From Falsiroseomonas frigidaquae (GTDB lineage: Bacteria > Pseudomonadota > Alphaproteobacteria > Acetobacterales > Acetobacteraceae), in contig NZ_JAAVTX010000012.1 in assembly GCF_012163145.1 (NCBI RefSeq), positions 1-51,122 on the forward strand: a stretch of 51,122 nucleotides of DNA, given 5' to 3'. Position 1 is the stretch's first letter; each line of letters starts with the position of its first letter. The position numbers and the translations under genes are program-made. This document shows, piece after piece, positions 42,162 to 50,408 of this stretch. The notes beneath the pieces are model-generated. The model did not search any database. It was not told where the DNA came from and saw only the letters and a program-made list of their open reading frames with translations.

Positions 42162-43451
42162 ATGACCATGACAATGGCCTATGTCCCGGGCGTACTGGAG
42201 GAGGCTGGCACCCGGCTGGTCGGCCCATCCAGCCTGCGCAGCCTCGCGACGCTGCAGCGCGCGCAGGTCACGTCGCTCGCGACCGCGTTCGGGGCGGATG
42301 GCGCGACCGCGGTCGAATATGCGGCGGACATGCCGCGCTTCAGTGGCGCCGCACGACGCCTGCTGATCGAGGGGCAGCGGGCCAATACGGTGCGGAACCC
42401 ACGCGGCGAAGGCGGTCTTCCGTTCCCCTCCAGCTCGCTCCCCACCAATTGGGCGGCCTCCGTCTCCACCTCATCCTTCGGGGCCGTCAGCCGCGCCAAT
42501 GTCGGGAGTGGGATCGAGAACGGCATCCCGTATTTCGATATCCGCTTGTCCGGCACGCTGACCGGCGGGCCGGTCGTACACGCGATTCATTTCGAGAACA
42601 CGACCGGTGTCGCCGCGGCGCCCGGCGAAGTCTGGACCTGCTCGCGTTTCGCGCGGGTTGTGGGTGGCAGTACGGCCGCCGTGACGGGCTTCGGCATCCG
42701 GTTCACCGAATTGACGGCAGCGGGCGCCGTGCTTCTGAACGCGGACATGATGGTTCCGCCGGTCACCGCCGCGGCGCTCGTCACCCAGCGCCATGCCGTC
42801 ACGCGGACACTGACGGATCCGACGACGGGGCGCCTGCGCCCGGCGCATTTCCTGCTGCTGGAGGCAGGCGAGCTGGATATCACGATCCGCCTCGGAGTGC
42901 CGCAGCTGGAACTCGGAGCCTTCGCCTCCTCACCCATCCTTCCCGCGATCGGCGTGCCGAGTGCCAGCATGCGCGGCGCGGATCTGGCAAGCGCATCGCT
43001 GGCAAGCCTCGGCATCGCCGGCCCCTGCACGATCCTGTGGCGCGGCGTGCTGCCGCAGGCGGCGGAGACGGCGGTACAGGCCCTGTTCCAGCTGGATGAC
43101 AGCAGCGACAACAACGGCTTCGCCATGTTCAACGATGCGACCGGATCGGCCATCCGGTTGCGACGCAGGCTCGCCGCGGCAGGCAGTCTCGCCACGGCCG
43201 GCACGATGACGCCTGGCACGGCCTTCTCGGTCGGCATGGTCGTGCCTGGCGATGGGTCGGCGAGGGCAAGCTTCAACGGATCCACCGTGGTGAACGTGAC
43301 GTCGGGACCGACCTCGGGCCTGACCACGCTGCGGCTCGGCAATGGCGCCGCCGGCACCTCGCCGATGTTCGGCGAGGTCCAGCACCTGCGCGTACTGCCC
43401 TTCGCCATGACCGACACACAGCTGGAGGCCGCGGTGATGGCGCTCAATTAG
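42162..43451 (+). CDS. LamG-like / phage tail-type protein
   Basis: The start ATG 42162 with AGGGGAG upstream gives 429 residues. It has no signal peptide. The N-terminal part holds a 'FSGAARRLLIEGQRAN' segment seen in alphaproteobacterial phage tail or head-decoration proteins. Next comes a jelly-roll-like carbohydrate-binding region, then a C-terminal concanavalin/LamG-like domain (about 270-429: TILWRGVL, FNGSTVVNVTSG, LRLGNGA, FGEVQHLRVLPFAMTDTQL). No other phage genes are present. It may be a captured tail-fibre type protein used for surface binding. Function unknown. Confidence 0.6.
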   Translation: MTMTMAYVPGVLEEAGTRLVGPSSLRSLATLQRAQVTSLATAFGADGATAVEYAADMPRFSGAARRLLIEGQRANTVRNPRGEGGLPFPSSSLPTNWAASVSTSSFGAVSRANVGSGIENGIPYFDIRLSGTLTGGPVVHAIHFENTTGVAAAPGEVWTCSRFARVVGGSTAAVTGFGIRFTELTAAGAVLLNADMMVPPVTAAALVTQRHAVTRTLTDPTTGRLRPAHFLLLEAGELDITIRLGVPQLELGAFASSPILPAIGVPSASMRGADLASASLASLGIAGPCTILWRGVLPQAAETAVQALFQLDDSSDNNGFAMFNDATGSAIRLRRRLAAAGSLATAGTMTPGTAFSVGMVVPGDGSARASFNGSTVVNVTSGPTSGLTTLRLGNGAAGTSPMFGEVQHLRVLPFAMTDTQLEAAVMALN

Positions 43452-43540
43452 GGTCACACCATAGGACGGAGGGGGAACATCATGCAGCGTCGGCGAGTGT
43501 GTAGCGGCCGACGCGCAGCAGCCGGAAGCCGTCCGGACCC

Positions 43541-43654
43541 GTGCCGGTGCGCGAGCTCGAGGCGCGGCACGTCTCGCTTGTCGCGCTGAACGGCATGACC
43601 TTCGATCTCTCGACACCGCACGGGCGGATGATGGCGCGCACGGGGCAGGGGTGA
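43541..43654 (+). pseudogene. Fragment of a serine resolvase/invertase
   Basis: Thirty-seven codons ending at a TGA read VRELEARHVSLVALNG followed by MTFDLSTPHGRMMA, which matches the middle of resolvase-type serine recombinases (the 'fDtsTP.GR' block). The catalytic Ser domain and the DNA-binding end are missing and the match stops abruptly. This is a remnant of a mobile element, 90 bases after the LamG-like gene and 12 bases from the end of the minus-strand operon. Confidence 0.6.
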
Positions 43655-43666
43655 GCCCGGCCCCGT

Positions 43667-45622
43667 TCAGAACCCCAGCTGCCGCAGCTCCGCCTGCAGG
43701 CGCTCGGCACAGGCCTGCGGGTGGCGGGTCGCGCGCAGCGTTTCCAGCCCAACATCCTCGGGCTGTGCAAGCTCCCGCAGCCAGCCCTGCAGGTCGTCCG
43801 CCGCTTCGTCCGCCCCGGATTCCAGGGCCAGTTGCGCGGCGATCATGCGATCCAGCCGGTCCTCGCCATTGCTGCCGCGGCCCCGCCACAGCGCTGGCTC
43901 GCGTGCCGGTGCAATGGGCAGCATCTGGGCGCGGAGCAGGGCCGCGGTCAGCGCCGCATCCGGCGGCGGCAGCATCGCCAGCGGGTGCGTCCGCAGCGAA
44001 ATCGTTCCAGGCCCGGCAGGCTCCTCGCCGGCGACCACATCCTGCAGCACCAAGTCCTGCAGCATCGGACCCCGGCCGGTTGCGGATGGCTGCTGTCCCG
44101 GCTGCTGCAACCGGTGGCGCAGCGGCTGCTCGGCGGCGTCCAGACCGTCCGGGAGGGGCGCTTCCAGCACCTCCAGCCCATGGCCGCGCAGCCGCCGGAA
44201 CAGCGCCGCGGGCGCGGCCGGATCCAGCACCACCACGGGCCGGTGGTCGAGCAGCGCCCAGACCACGGCGCGGCGCAGCAGGATCTCCCCCAGCGTCTGC
44301 CAGGCCAGGCCGAGACCGGGGCCGAGACCGGTGGCGGCCGAGAGCTCCACCAGGCGCTGCGGGCGGCGGCGAGGCCGGACCGGGCGGAAGGCGGCCCCGA
44401 AGGCGGGGCTCACCGCCGGCGGCCCGCGGTCCTTGGGATGCCGATAGGGAGCCACGGCCCGCACCGCCGGATCGAGCAGGCCGACCAAGCCCCGCGCCAG
44501 CAGCGCCACCGCCAGCTCGCTCCAGATCGAGCCGGGGCGGCCTTCCTGCCATGCGCCGCAATCCTGCAGCGCAGCCAGCAGCACCTGTGCCGGAAAGGCG
44601 ACCACGCCGGGGCTGCCGATCTCCGCCACCAGCAGGTCGAACTCGGGCGGCGGCCGTATCGCCGCGATCCCATCGGCCTCCCCGTCGCCCACCATGCGAT
44701 AGCCGCCACCCACCACCATGCCATCCGGCATCGTCGTCACCGCCACGGCGAAGCCGGCGCAGGCATTGGCGCGCAGCGTTGCCGCCAGGCGTACGGCCTG
44801 CGCCGGCGGCAGGGTGGTGCCGCTTTCCTGCAGCAGCAGATAGGCCTGCGGATGATCCTGCGCGGCCCGGGCCAGCAAGGCGCCGAGTTCGGCATCCTGC
44901 CCCGCCAATGCTGGCGGCAAGGCCACCGGGACCAGGTCCGGGGGCAGCTCGATGTCTTCGGCCGCGGTATCGCCTGCCTCAGCCTGCTGCGGGGTGTGCA
45001 GCCGGCCGACCACGGTGGCGCCGCCGGTCTTGTCGTGGCCGCCGCCAAGCCGGACCGGCGACCCGTCGAGCGGCGCGCCATTGGCCATCAGCCGGACCAC
45101 GACCTCCTCATCATCGTGCAACGCGCTGCCGAGGATGCAGAAGGCAAAGCCTTGGTGGCCATCGCCGACGCCGAGTTGCTTGAGGTCGGCGCGGTAGATG
45201 TCGGCGCGCGCCAGGGCGACGATCCGGCCTTCGACCTCGAGGCCGACCTGCACGCGCTGCCGCGGCTTCCGCCAATCCACCGCCCAGCCCCGCACCGTCA
45301 CCTGGCCCCGCAGCCGCTCGACATGGTCGATGAAGCCGACCAGCGTGCCGAAGGAGACCCAGAAGCCGATCGGCAAAGGGCAGGGCGAGGACAGCTTCGC
45401 ACCGTCGGCACCCACGAACTCCGCCGTGGTGTCGCCCTGGGCGATCAGTTCCTCGGGCAGGGTGAACGCGGCCCCGCTGGGCCCGGCCGGGGTCCAGGGC
45501 AGCGGGGTGCCCCCTACCTTCAGCACGGCCCCGCGCGGCAGCGGCGCCGGCGCGATGCTGAGCGTGACCCGCTGCAGCCAGCGCTTCTCGATGACGGTCG
45601 TCGGCAACACCGTTTCGCTCAT
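43667..45622 (-). CDS. Glycan-locus protein with beta-sandwich domain, function unknown
   Basis: ATG 45622 with AGAAGGG ahead gives 651 residues; an in-frame extension to 45748 is not supported. Residues about 80-185 form a domain common in multi-domain glycosyltransferases of this group (RGQVTVRGWAVDW..., ARADIYRADLKQLGVGDGHQGFAF). The remainder (about 210-640) is Ala/Leu/Pro-rich and not recognisable, although a stretch near 490-530 (RRAVVWALLDHRPVVVLDP) resembles half of a Rossmann fold. It is last in the operon and overlaps the GT42 gene by ATGA. Confidence 0.6.
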   Translation of the reverse strand: MSETVLPTTVIEKRWLQRVTLSIAPAPLPRGAVLKVGGTPLPWTPAGPSGAAFTLPEELIAQGDTTAEFVGADGAKLSSPCPLPIGFWVSFGTLVGFIDHVERLRGQVTVRGWAVDWRKPRQRVQVGLEVEGRIVALARADIYRADLKQLGVGDGHQGFAFCILGSALHDDEEVVVRLMANGAPLDGSPVRLGGGHDKTGGATVVGRLHTPQQAEAGDTAAEDIELPPDLVPVALPPALAGQDAELGALLARAAQDHPQAYLLLQESGTTLPPAQAVRLAATLRANACAGFAVAVTTMPDGMVVGGGYRMVGDGEADGIAAIRPPPEFDLLVAEIGSPGVVAFPAQVLLAALQDCGAWQEGRPGSIWSELAVALLARGLVGLLDPAVRAVAPYRHPKDRGPPAVSPAFGAAFRPVRPRRRPQRLVELSAATGLGPGLGLAWQTLGEILLRRAVVWALLDHRPVVVLDPAAPAALFRRLRGHGLEVLEAPLPDGLDAAEQPLRHRLQQPGQQPSATGRGPMLQDLVLQDVVAGEEPAGPGTISLRTHPLAMLPPPDAALTAALLRAQMLPIAPAREPALWRGRGSNGEDRLDRMIAAQLALESGADEAADDLQGWLRELAQPEDVGLETLRATRHPQACAERLQAELRQLGF

Positions 45623-48516
45623 GGAGCCCTTCTGATCTGCACCGGGCCGAATAGTCGCCTTCGTCCCATCGCGCCGCGGAGCAGACTCAGGGTGAAGGTG
45701 CAGGATCGTCCCGCCAGCCCCTTGGGCATGGGAAAGTCGGCCGCCCATTCGCTGCCCGGCGGAAGGTCCGCCAGCAGCGGCAGCGTATGGCGGACCAGGG
45801 TGGTGCCCTGCTCGTTGCTGTGGCCAGGCTCGTTGCTGTGGAACGCCACGTCGAGATGCGTGGCGCCACGCCCGGAACGCCCGGCCCGTACCCAGGCATG
45901 CGGACTGCGGTTGAACAGGCGCAGCGTGACCGTGCTGCCCTCGCCCGACGTGCCGAGGTAGGCGCGGATCTCGAGATCCGCTGCATCGTCCTCGGTTGGG
46001 CTGGCTGCCGCCAGGCTGTCCTGCCCGGTCAGGAAGGCCGCCGCCGCATGCCGCGGCACATCCGCGATCGCGGCGAGCAGCGCGGCCGTGCTGCCTTCGG
46101 TCGCCGGCGCCTGCAGCGCGCCCGCTTCGCCATGGCCGGCCAGCGCCGCGGCCAGTGCCGCGTCCAGCCCCAGCACCGGCGGCGCCGTCCCCTGCGCCGC
46201 GAAGCCGGCCGGCTGGGCCAGCAGCAGCGGCAGGTCCAGCGCCGCGGCATGCGACAGCGCCGGCGGAAAGCCGGAGGCGGACCCCATCAGGATGCCGGCA
46301 TCGAGCGCCGCCATCACCTCGGCCGAGGGGTTCGCCACCGGCACCGCATCGGTTGACGCAATGCCGGCCGCCTCCGCCTCGGCAGGCCCCGCCTGCCCAC
46401 CCAGGGGCAGCACCAGCAGGTCGAGACGCTGGCGCGCCTCGGCCGGCAAGGCCCAGACCGCATCGGCCACCAGGTCGAGCGTGGCGCGGTCGGCTTCGGC
46501 GACCAGCAGGCCGATACTGCGCCGACCATCCGGGCGCGCGGGTCGCGGGTAGATGGCCCGCCAGGTCGCCGGCGGCGCTTCGGCAACCCGCAGCGGCAGC
46601 CCCGGCAGCGCCGCCCGCAACGCATCGGCGACCCCGAGGTCGGTGGCGATCGCGGTGCCGCCGGCGGCACCCAGCCGGTGCAGCAGATCGCGCGCCCGCG
46701 CGCCGCCGGCCGGCCAGCAGGGCACCGAGACGAAGACCTGCTTCTCCCCGGCGCGGGCCATGGCGAGCAGCCGCGGCATCAGCATCTCCCCGGCCTGCAG
46801 CAGCTCGGGCAGCCCGATCAGCAGTGCCGCACCGCCCGGCGTCTCGCCCAGCATGTCGAGCAGCCCGATGCCGACCGAAAGCGGCAGCCGCTGGGCCGCC
46901 GGCACACGGTCGAGCAAACCGCCAAAGCCATCGCGGGGATGGCCCTCACCGAGGATGAACAGGGTCGTCTGCAGCATGAGGGCGGCCTTGATCTGGTCCT
47001 GCGCCGGGACCGGCAGGCCAATCAACATCCCTTCCGCCGCCATTGCCAGCAAGTCGCCCAGGCGCGGGCCGATCTCCTGCGCCAGCGCCGCAAGGGCCGC
47101 CGGGGTCAGCGCGCCTGGGGCGGGCTGCCAGCGGATCGGCACGCCCGGGAAGCTGTGCCGCAGCGCCGCCACCTGCCCGGCCAGGTCAGGCCGCGCCGGG
47201 CGCAGCATCCGTGTCGGGCCATCCTTGATGTCGCAACGAAGTCGTCCCTCGCCATCCGGCATCGCCACCACGTCGCCCGATGCCTCAGCCGATGCCGGGG
47301 CCGCCGGATCTGTGACCAGCCGGATCTCGCGCGGGTCGGGCCGCGGCCAGCGCAGCGCCTCGCGCGGGTCGAGCGGGCTGCCATGCAGCGGCAGACCGCT
47401 GGTCACGTCGGTGAACCGCCAGGGCGGCGGGCCAACCCGTTCGGCCAGCCAGGCCAAGTCGAGGATCCGCCCATGCCGGCCATCGCCGAGGCAGGCGAGC
47501 TCCAGCTCATGCACCTTCTGGTCCGGCCGCAACCGCTCCCGCAGCCCCGACGCGCCTTCGATCAGGACGCTGCGCCAGGCCGTCGGCTGTTCCGGCCGCC
47601 AGGCCCAGAGCAGCGCCCGGCGCGCATCGAGCTGGGCCACGCCACCCGCCAGGCCTGCCGCTTCGGCCTCGGGTTGGGGGGCGGCCGGCACCGGCCCGAA
47701 GGGCGCGCCGCACAGCATCCGCAGACGCGATTCGAAGCCCGCCGGGACCGGACCCGCCGAGGCCGCAGCCCGGGCGGAGACCGGCGCCAGCGGCAGCAGC
47801 CGCGCCGTGTAGGAACTCGGGCTGAGGCAGCTGATCCGCGCCAGCGGAAAGGCCACCCGCAACGCCGTCAGGAAGCCGAGGTCGGTCTCCAGCCCATGCT
47901 GCGCCGCCTCGTAGCCGCCCGAGAGATGCACGGGCGCCGTCATGTCGCGGATGAAGTCCGGCACGGCGTGCACATAGCGCTGATCGGCCTGGTATAGGTC
48001 CATCCCGGCGATGCGGATGTCGCGGAAGCCGAAGGCGAGCATGGTCGCCACCGCCTGCAGACCCTGGGTCGGCAGCATGGGCCGCACCCGTTCACGCGGC
48101 GCGGCCAGGAAGCCGGCGATGATCGGCTCGGCGCGCAGCAGGTCGAAATGCGACATGCGCGGCTGCAGCAGGCGCGCCAGCTCCGCCGCCTCCGCCCGGA
48201 AGGGCGGCAGGGTTTCGCGCGCCACCCCGACCGGGGTGAAGAAAGTGCCGAAATCATAGGCCTGCTCGGCGATCGCCGCCTGGAAGCCCAGTTGCAGCCA
48301 GCGCCGCGCCACCGCCCAGAAGATGCCATCGACCCGGCTGCCGTAGCGGCGCGTATCCTCGAAGAAGAAGGCGTTGGTGCGGACGATCACCGCCTCCTCC
48401 GGCACCGCGCCGGCCGGCAGGTCAGCGGCCGAGGGGCCGTTGCCCACCACCACGACCGGCCGCCCGAGGCGTGCCGCCTCCGACCAGGCCGCCGCACCGC
48501 GCAAGGGCTCGATCAT
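45619..48516 (-). CDS. GT42 sialyltransferase (Cst-II-like) fused to a large unknown C-terminal region
   Basis: This 965-residue protein has an N-terminal domain (about 20-250) that follows family GT42 (Campylobacter Cst-I/II) throughout: VVVVGNGPS at 21-29, the RTNAFFFED block at 46-54, an R-x5-PTQGLQAV segment near 145-155, IRIAGMDLYQ at 168-176, H207 in QHGLETDLGFL at the position of the Cst-II catalytic His188, and SCLSPSSY. Such enzymes move sialic acid from CMP-sialate. Residues 260-870 are unrecognised; about 520-760 look Rossmann-like. A beta-rich end (about 875-955) resembles a carbohydrate-binding sandwich. Both ends overlap neighbours by ATGA. Confidence 0.85.
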   Translation of the reverse strand: MIEPLRGAAAWSEAARLGRPVVVVGNGPSAADLPAGAVPEEAVIVRTNAFFFEDTRRYGSRVDGIFWAVARRWLQLGFQAAIAEQAYDFGTFFTPVGVARETLPPFRAEAAELARLLQPRMSHFDLLRAEPIIAGFLAAPRERVRPMLPTQGLQAVATMLAFGFRDIRIAGMDLYQADQRYVHAVPDFIRDMTAPVHLSGGYEAAQHGLETDLGFLTALRVAFPLARISCLSPSSYTARLLPLAPVSARAAASAGPVPAGFESRLRMLCGAPFGPVPAAPQPEAEAAGLAGGVAQLDARRALLWAWRPEQPTAWRSVLIEGASGLRERLRPDQKVHELELACLGDGRHGRILDLAWLAERVGPPPWRFTDVTSGLPLHGSPLDPREALRWPRPDPREIRLVTDPAAPASAEASGDVVAMPDGEGRLRCDIKDGPTRMLRPARPDLAGQVAALRHSFPGVPIRWQPAPGALTPAALAALAQEIGPRLGDLLAMAAEGMLIGLPVPAQDQIKAALMLQTTLFILGEGHPRDGFGGLLDRVPAAQRLPLSVGIGLLDMLGETPGGAALLIGLPELLQAGEMLMPRLLAMARAGEKQVFVSVPCWPAGGARARDLLHRLGAAGGTAIATDLGVADALRAALPGLPLRVAEAPPATWRAIYPRPARPDGRRSIGLLVAEADRATLDLVADAVWALPAEARQRLDLLVLPLGGQAGPAEAEAAGIASTDAVPVANPSAEVMAALDAGILMGSASGFPPALSHAAALDLPLLLAQPAGFAAQGTAPPVLGLDAALAAALAGHGEAGALQAPATEGSTAALLAAIADVPRHAAAAFLTGQDSLAAASPTEDDAADLEIRAYLGTSGEGSTVTLRLFNRSPHAWVRAGRSGRGATHLDVAFHSNEPGHSNEQGTTLVRHTLPLLADLPPGSEWAADFPMPKGLAGRSCTFTLSLLRGAMGRRRLFGPVQIRRAP

Positions 48517-50408
48517 GCGGCGACGGGGACCGGCTGGCCCGAGGCGCCAGCCATCAGCGCGGCCAGCACCCGCTGCGCCAGGCCGGTCGGGGAGGCCAGG
48601 TCCAGCCCCCGCGCGGCGATCGCGCCGGCATCGGCGGGCCGGGCCAGCGCTGCCTGCAGCGCCGCCAGAGCGGCCTCCGGCGTGTAATCGGCGAAGACGC
48701 CGCAGCCCGGCAGGCCGGCCACCGCCTCGGCCGCGCCGGTCCCGGCATAGGCGACCACCCGCTTGCCGAGCGCCAGCGCCTCGATCACCGACAGCGGCAT
48801 CGGATCATCGGCCGAGGACAGCAGCAGCAAATCCATCGCCGCCAGCTCCGCGGCCAGTGCCGCCCCTTCCATCCGTCCGGCCCAGCGCACGGCCGGGCTG
48901 GGCGGCGGCAGGCCGGGTTCCTGCACGTCATGGCCGATCCAGCTGAAATCCCATGGCAGCGCCAGCGCCGCCGCCCGTTCCGCCACGGCGCCGAACAGGG
49001 CAGGGCCCTTGCGCGCCTGCACGGTGCCCAGCATCGCGATCGCAATCCGCGCACCGGCTGGGGCCGGCGGCGGCGCCTCGGCCGGGCGCGGCACCTCCGT
49101 CGCATTGCCGACCACGACGCAGCGCGTGGCGCCATACTGCCCGGCCAGCAGCCGCGCCTGGGCGGCGGAGACGCAGAGCAGCAGCGCCGTCGGCAGGCGT
49201 TCGGCAAAGCCCTGCCACAGATCCGGCGCCGTCTGCCGGAACCGCTCCAGCGTCCAGGCGGTTTCATGCAGGTAGATGGCGCGCCGTGCCGGCGCGATGG
49301 CGTCATAGACCCGCAGCGCCGCCTCGCCGCGCTCGAACATGCCGGCCGAGTTGAACAGCACTGCGGCCTCCGGCGGGATGGCGCGCAGCACTGGCCGGGG
49401 GTCCGACTCCGGGCCGATCGGCAGGCAGCGCACCGGCACGCCGGCGGCGCGCAGCACCTCCGCCATGCGCAGCGCGGGGCGGGCCAGGCCGGTACGCTCG
49501 GACCAGTCATGCGAGACGATGACGAGGCCGCCACGCGGCACCGCCAGCCCCTCCAGCCGCAGGGGGGCAGGGGCCGGGCCAGCGGCTGGCACTCCGCAGG
49601 GGCGGCCCACCGCCTCGATGCCCGCCAATACCAGCTGGGCCAGCAGCCGCGCCAAGGGCTCGCCCCCGGCGAGCGGCAGCAGCCGCGCCGGAGATGCGGC
49701 GGGCGTATCCCGGTCCGTCGCCAGCCGGGCGAGCAGCGCCGCGGCCCGGACCGGCCCATCGGCAATGGCCAGCCCTTGCGCCACATCGTCCGCCCCATGC
49801 CCGGGCGCGAGCAGCAGCGTCTTCCATCCCAGCCGCAGCGCCTCGGCCGCATCGGCCGGGCGGGTCGTCAGTAGGATCGGCGGCCCGCTTGCCTCGATGC
49901 CCGGCGGCAGGTCGAGGCCCAGGGTCTGCAGGCCGGGATCGGGCACCACCTCGCCCGGCCGCGCCGGCTGGCGCAGCCGCGACCAGGCCCAGGCCCCCAC
50001 GCCCGGCTGGCCGATCGCCACGCGCCGCGGCGCCGCCAGACCGGTCTTGCCGGCCACGGAAGCGGCATCCGCCGGGCTTGCAAGCACCAGCAGGTCCGGC
50101 GCGCTGGCGCCCCAGGGCGGCGCCTGGGTGACGTCACGCGAAGCCAGGCCGAAGACGTTGCGCGGCAGCCCGGCCGTGGCCTGCGCCAGCACCACGGGCA
50201 GACCGGCGCCGCGCGCCTCGGCGATGCGCGCGCGCGAGATGGCGCCGCGGTCGTCGAACAGGATCAGCCCGGCAACCGGCTCGGCCGCTGCGGCTTCCCC
50301 CAGATGCAGGAAGGCGGGCGCATCGGGCGGCAGCAGCGCCTCGGCCGCGGCGATCACCGCGGCGGCGTCCCGCGCCAGGACCGCCCAGGGCAGCGGCGCG
50401 GCTACCAT
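48513..50408 (-). CDS. GT4-type glycosyltransferase with long N-terminal extension
   Basis: The 631-residue protein has a recognisable GT-B C-terminal half: LVIVSHDWSERTGLARPALRMAEVL near 295-320 (N-terminal Rossmann start), VVVGNATEVPRP near 435-446, IAMLGTVQARKGP near 462-475, and DPMPLSVIEALALGKRVVAY near 540-560, the E-x7-E donor-binding block of GT4. Residues 1-290 are Ala-rich and unrecognised. It overlaps the GT29 fusion gene by seven bases upstream and the GT42 gene by four downstream, so these enzymes are made together. Sugar unknown. Confidence 0.8.
   Translation of the reverse strand: MVAAPLPWAVLARDAAAVIAAAEALLPPDAPAFLHLGEAAAAEPVAGLILFDDRGAISRARIAEARGAGLPVVLAQATAGLPRNVFGLASRDVTQAPPWGASAPDLLVLASPADAASVAGKTGLAAPRRVAIGQPGVGAWAWSRLRQPARPGEVVPDPGLQTLGLDLPPGIEASGPPILLTTRPADAAEALRLGWKTLLLAPGHGADDVAQGLAIADGPVRAAALLARLATDRDTPAASPARLLPLAGGEPLARLLAQLVLAGIEAVGRPCGVPAAGPAPAPLRLEGLAVPRGGLVIVSHDWSERTGLARPALRMAEVLRAAGVPVRCLPIGPESDPRPVLRAIPPEAAVLFNSAGMFERGEAALRVYDAIAPARRAIYLHETAWTLERFRQTAPDLWQGFAERLPTALLLCVSAAQARLLAGQYGATRCVVVGNATEVPRPAEAPPPAPAGARIAIAMLGTVQARKGPALFGAVAERAAALALPWDFSWIGHDVQEPGLPPPSPAVRWAGRMEGAALAAELAAMDLLLLSSADDPMPLSVIEALALGKRVVAYAGTGAAEAVAGLPGCGVFADYTPEAALAALQAALARPADAGAIAARGLDLASPTGLAQRVLAALMAGASGQPVPVAA

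Noticed and set aside
43721-45961. 746-residue plus-strand open frame
   Set aside because: Composition is His/Arg/Gln-rich nonsense opposite the operon genes at 43667-48516, which overlap each other by ATGA and contain real domains.
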